From Nageia nagi (taxonomy: Eukaryota > Pinophyta): DNA of 64,000 bases. Positions within the stretch are counted from its first letter, which is position 1. Each line of letters opens with the position of its first letter. The position numbers and the translations under genes were made by a program. Positions 62,536 to 64,000 of the stretch are shown piece by piece. The notes below the pieces were generated by a model, which saw only the letters and a program-made list of their open reading frames with translations, did no database searches and was not told where the DNA came from. The DNA lies in NCBI GenBank assembly GCA_050084985.1, contig JBITNC010000001.1, positions 95,852,001 to 95,916,000 of the forward strand, given 5' to 3'.

Positions 62536-63588
62536 TTATCCAATAGAATTTAGAGTTGCAACCAAGTTCATATGCACATTAACTTTTTGCTCTTCCAATT
62601 TAATCATCTTTTCATCATTTAATTCTTCCTTTTTCAATAGTATTTCCATTAGTGCATACTCTTTCTCATGGCATTTCATATGACCCTCTTCAGCTATCTA
62701 CAATGTTGAAATAACCAATTTGTTATTTGCAAGAATTATGTCTTACATACTATAGGTTTTGCTCCATTATTTTTGCTTCTTACCTATGCAACTTTTCTCT
62801 ATTTCATTATCAATGTATACTGAGTCTTGAAATATATTTACTATATCAAATTCATTAACTACAATATTTTCATTTTTCAAAACTATTAATAGATATATTT
62901 CCATGATCAATAGCATTATCATTACCAAAATTGACATCCATTGCAATCATAAGTTCATTTGAAAAGTTTGTTGGAAGTTTTTTTTCAACTCGCTCTTTGC
63001 TTATTATTTTCTAATAGTTATCATGATTATAGGGAATATGTGCCTCATAATATCTTACATTTTTATAATTTAGCAAAACATTTTCATATTGATCTCGACA
63101 TTGACTTGTTGTTCGTATGACACCCTAATGAGAATAATAGTATTGCATAATTTTCCACTTTTCCATAGATGTTGCAGTCTTTTTTATTACCCCAACAATT
63201 AATTATGTGTCTTTCTCAATATGTTTTGTCTCAATAAGGATCTTGATGTTTGAAATGGTCCATGTGACCTTCCTTTCTGTATTTCAAAAACCAAAGGTGG
63301 TTGATCTTGGCAATTTTATTATTTGGATAATGAATGACCTTTAGTTGCATAAAAAATATTAGTATAATGTCCATATGGAGTGGAGGTGAATACTTCATAT
63401 CTTTCTATGGATGGAAGAAAATCAAATTTGATAGTTTCATTGATTGGTTGAGTACTTGGAATAATATCATGGAGGTCATCATTTATGGAATAAATATCTT
63501 CATCTTCTATGTCATTTTATGAAAGCAATGTAGTGAACCTCCTAAAATATGAATTCATAGGAATCGAATGATGCAAATTCCTATCCAT
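62536..63588 (-). pseudogene. Harbinger Myb/SANT-like (trihelix) protein, pseudogene
   Basis: Minus strand. A possible start is ATG 63586-63588 (MDRNLHHSIPMNSYFRRF), followed by an acidic segment (EDEDIYSINDDLHDI). The DNA-binding region at 63010-63200 reads MEKWKIMQYYYSH-GVIRTT, SQCRDQYENVLLNYKNVRYY and then KERVEKKLPTNF. This is the Myb/SANT-like trihelix of Harbinger ORF1 and ASR3-like proteins (KW--I--Y---G--R---QC-DKW-NLL-DYKKV--YE, then E-----LP). The C-terminal helix EEGHMKCHEKEYALMEILLK with following EELNDEKMIKLEEQ, ending at TAA 62536-62538, is also typical. A possible 53-nt intron (GTATGT...TGTAG, 62698-62750) lies before it. Several stops and frame changes are present. In active relatives this protein partners the transposase for nuclear import and end binding. 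Confidence 0.75.
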
Positions 63589-64000
63589 GATAATACCTCA
63601 AATAAATATATTGCTTGACACTATAGTAAATAAAGCAATATTATCAAAGTAACAATTTATAAATATATTTTTTAAATTTTAGTAACAAATTACTGATACT
63701 TGCAATATACATTCTACTACAATTAAACTCTAAATGGTTATATATAATATTTTAAATTCAAATATAAATTAGTTTATTTCAGCTAGCAAACTAACATTAA
63801 AGGTTTCAAAATAACCATTTCTATCACCTTCCAATATTAGTAAATACTAAAATTGCAAAGAGCCATATATACAGTTGACCCAATTAAGTAAAGGTGTCTT
63901 GACTGCTCAAAAATTCAAGTGTAACATTCAATGATAGTTTCATGTATTCACTTCTATCTTACAAACAACCTCCTTTATTATAACCCATGTTCATGTTTTT
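63589..64000. other. AT-rich flank, nothing recognised
   Basis: It should hold one end of the Harbinger element, but I could not find a terminal inverted repeat pair with the 58.2-58.8 kb side. Confidence 0.4.

Noticed and set aside
1-64000. tRNA or rRNA genes
   Set aside because: I looked for cloverleaf-like and rRNA-like conserved stretches; the only tRNA-related sequences seen were the primer-binding sites of the LTR elements.

Overview
The window looks like nuclear DNA of a large-genome plant. It is AT-rich and almost entirely decayed transposable elements, with one recognisable host gene, an auxin-responsive SAUR reading frame at 57.3-57.7 kb on the minus strand. The element types (chromovirus Ty3/gypsy, Copia, a gag-only gypsy carrying a plant mobile domain, PIF/Harbinger), the Agenet fragment and the TTTAGGG-type repeats all point to a plant. 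A gymnosperm-like genome is a guess from the low gene density. No sign of bacterial, organellar or viral coding sequence was recognised.

Layout. 1-9.4 kb: AT-rich DNA with a tiny LINE endonuclease remnant (4.0 kb), an unrecognised higher-GC island (6.0-6.6 kb) and a three-unit tandem repeat (8.6-8.9 kb). 9.4-22.2 kb: copy A of an old composite (partial large LTR, then an LTR-PBS-gag-inverted-LTR cassette), split by a 9.2-kb minus-strand gypsy element (11932-21158) that has gag and an antisense plant mobile domain (PMD) reading frame but no visible pol. 23.3-47.5 kb: a nest of four elements. An LTR element with about 2.3-kb LTRs and a 122-bp interior has a chromodomain gypsy element (25047-44522) in its left LTR; the gypsy integrase is in turn interrupted by two Copia elements (26252-31496 minus, 31528-40231 plus), each with exact LTR ends and target-site duplications. 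45.2-49.1 kb: copy C of the composite, followed at 49143-54428 by a DNA-transposon-like insertion with terminal inverted repeats, palindromic GGGATCCC subterminal repeats and a short telomere-like tract. 57.3-57.7 kb: the SAUR frame, which lacks an in-frame ATG. 58.9-63.6 kb: remains of a PIF/Harbinger element with both genes (DDE transposase and Myb/SANT-like protein) on the minus strand and an Agenet-domain gene fragment between them on the plus strand.

The genes do not form a pathway. The interest lies in insertion order, capture of host domains by elements, and odd element architectures. I saw no convincing previously undescribed functional system. The best leads are the inverted-LTR gag cassette present in two copies, the LTR element with a 122-bp interior, the gag+PMD gypsy, and the younger Copia copy that looks defective before insertion. 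All coding remnants were read by eye from translations; no database search was possible.
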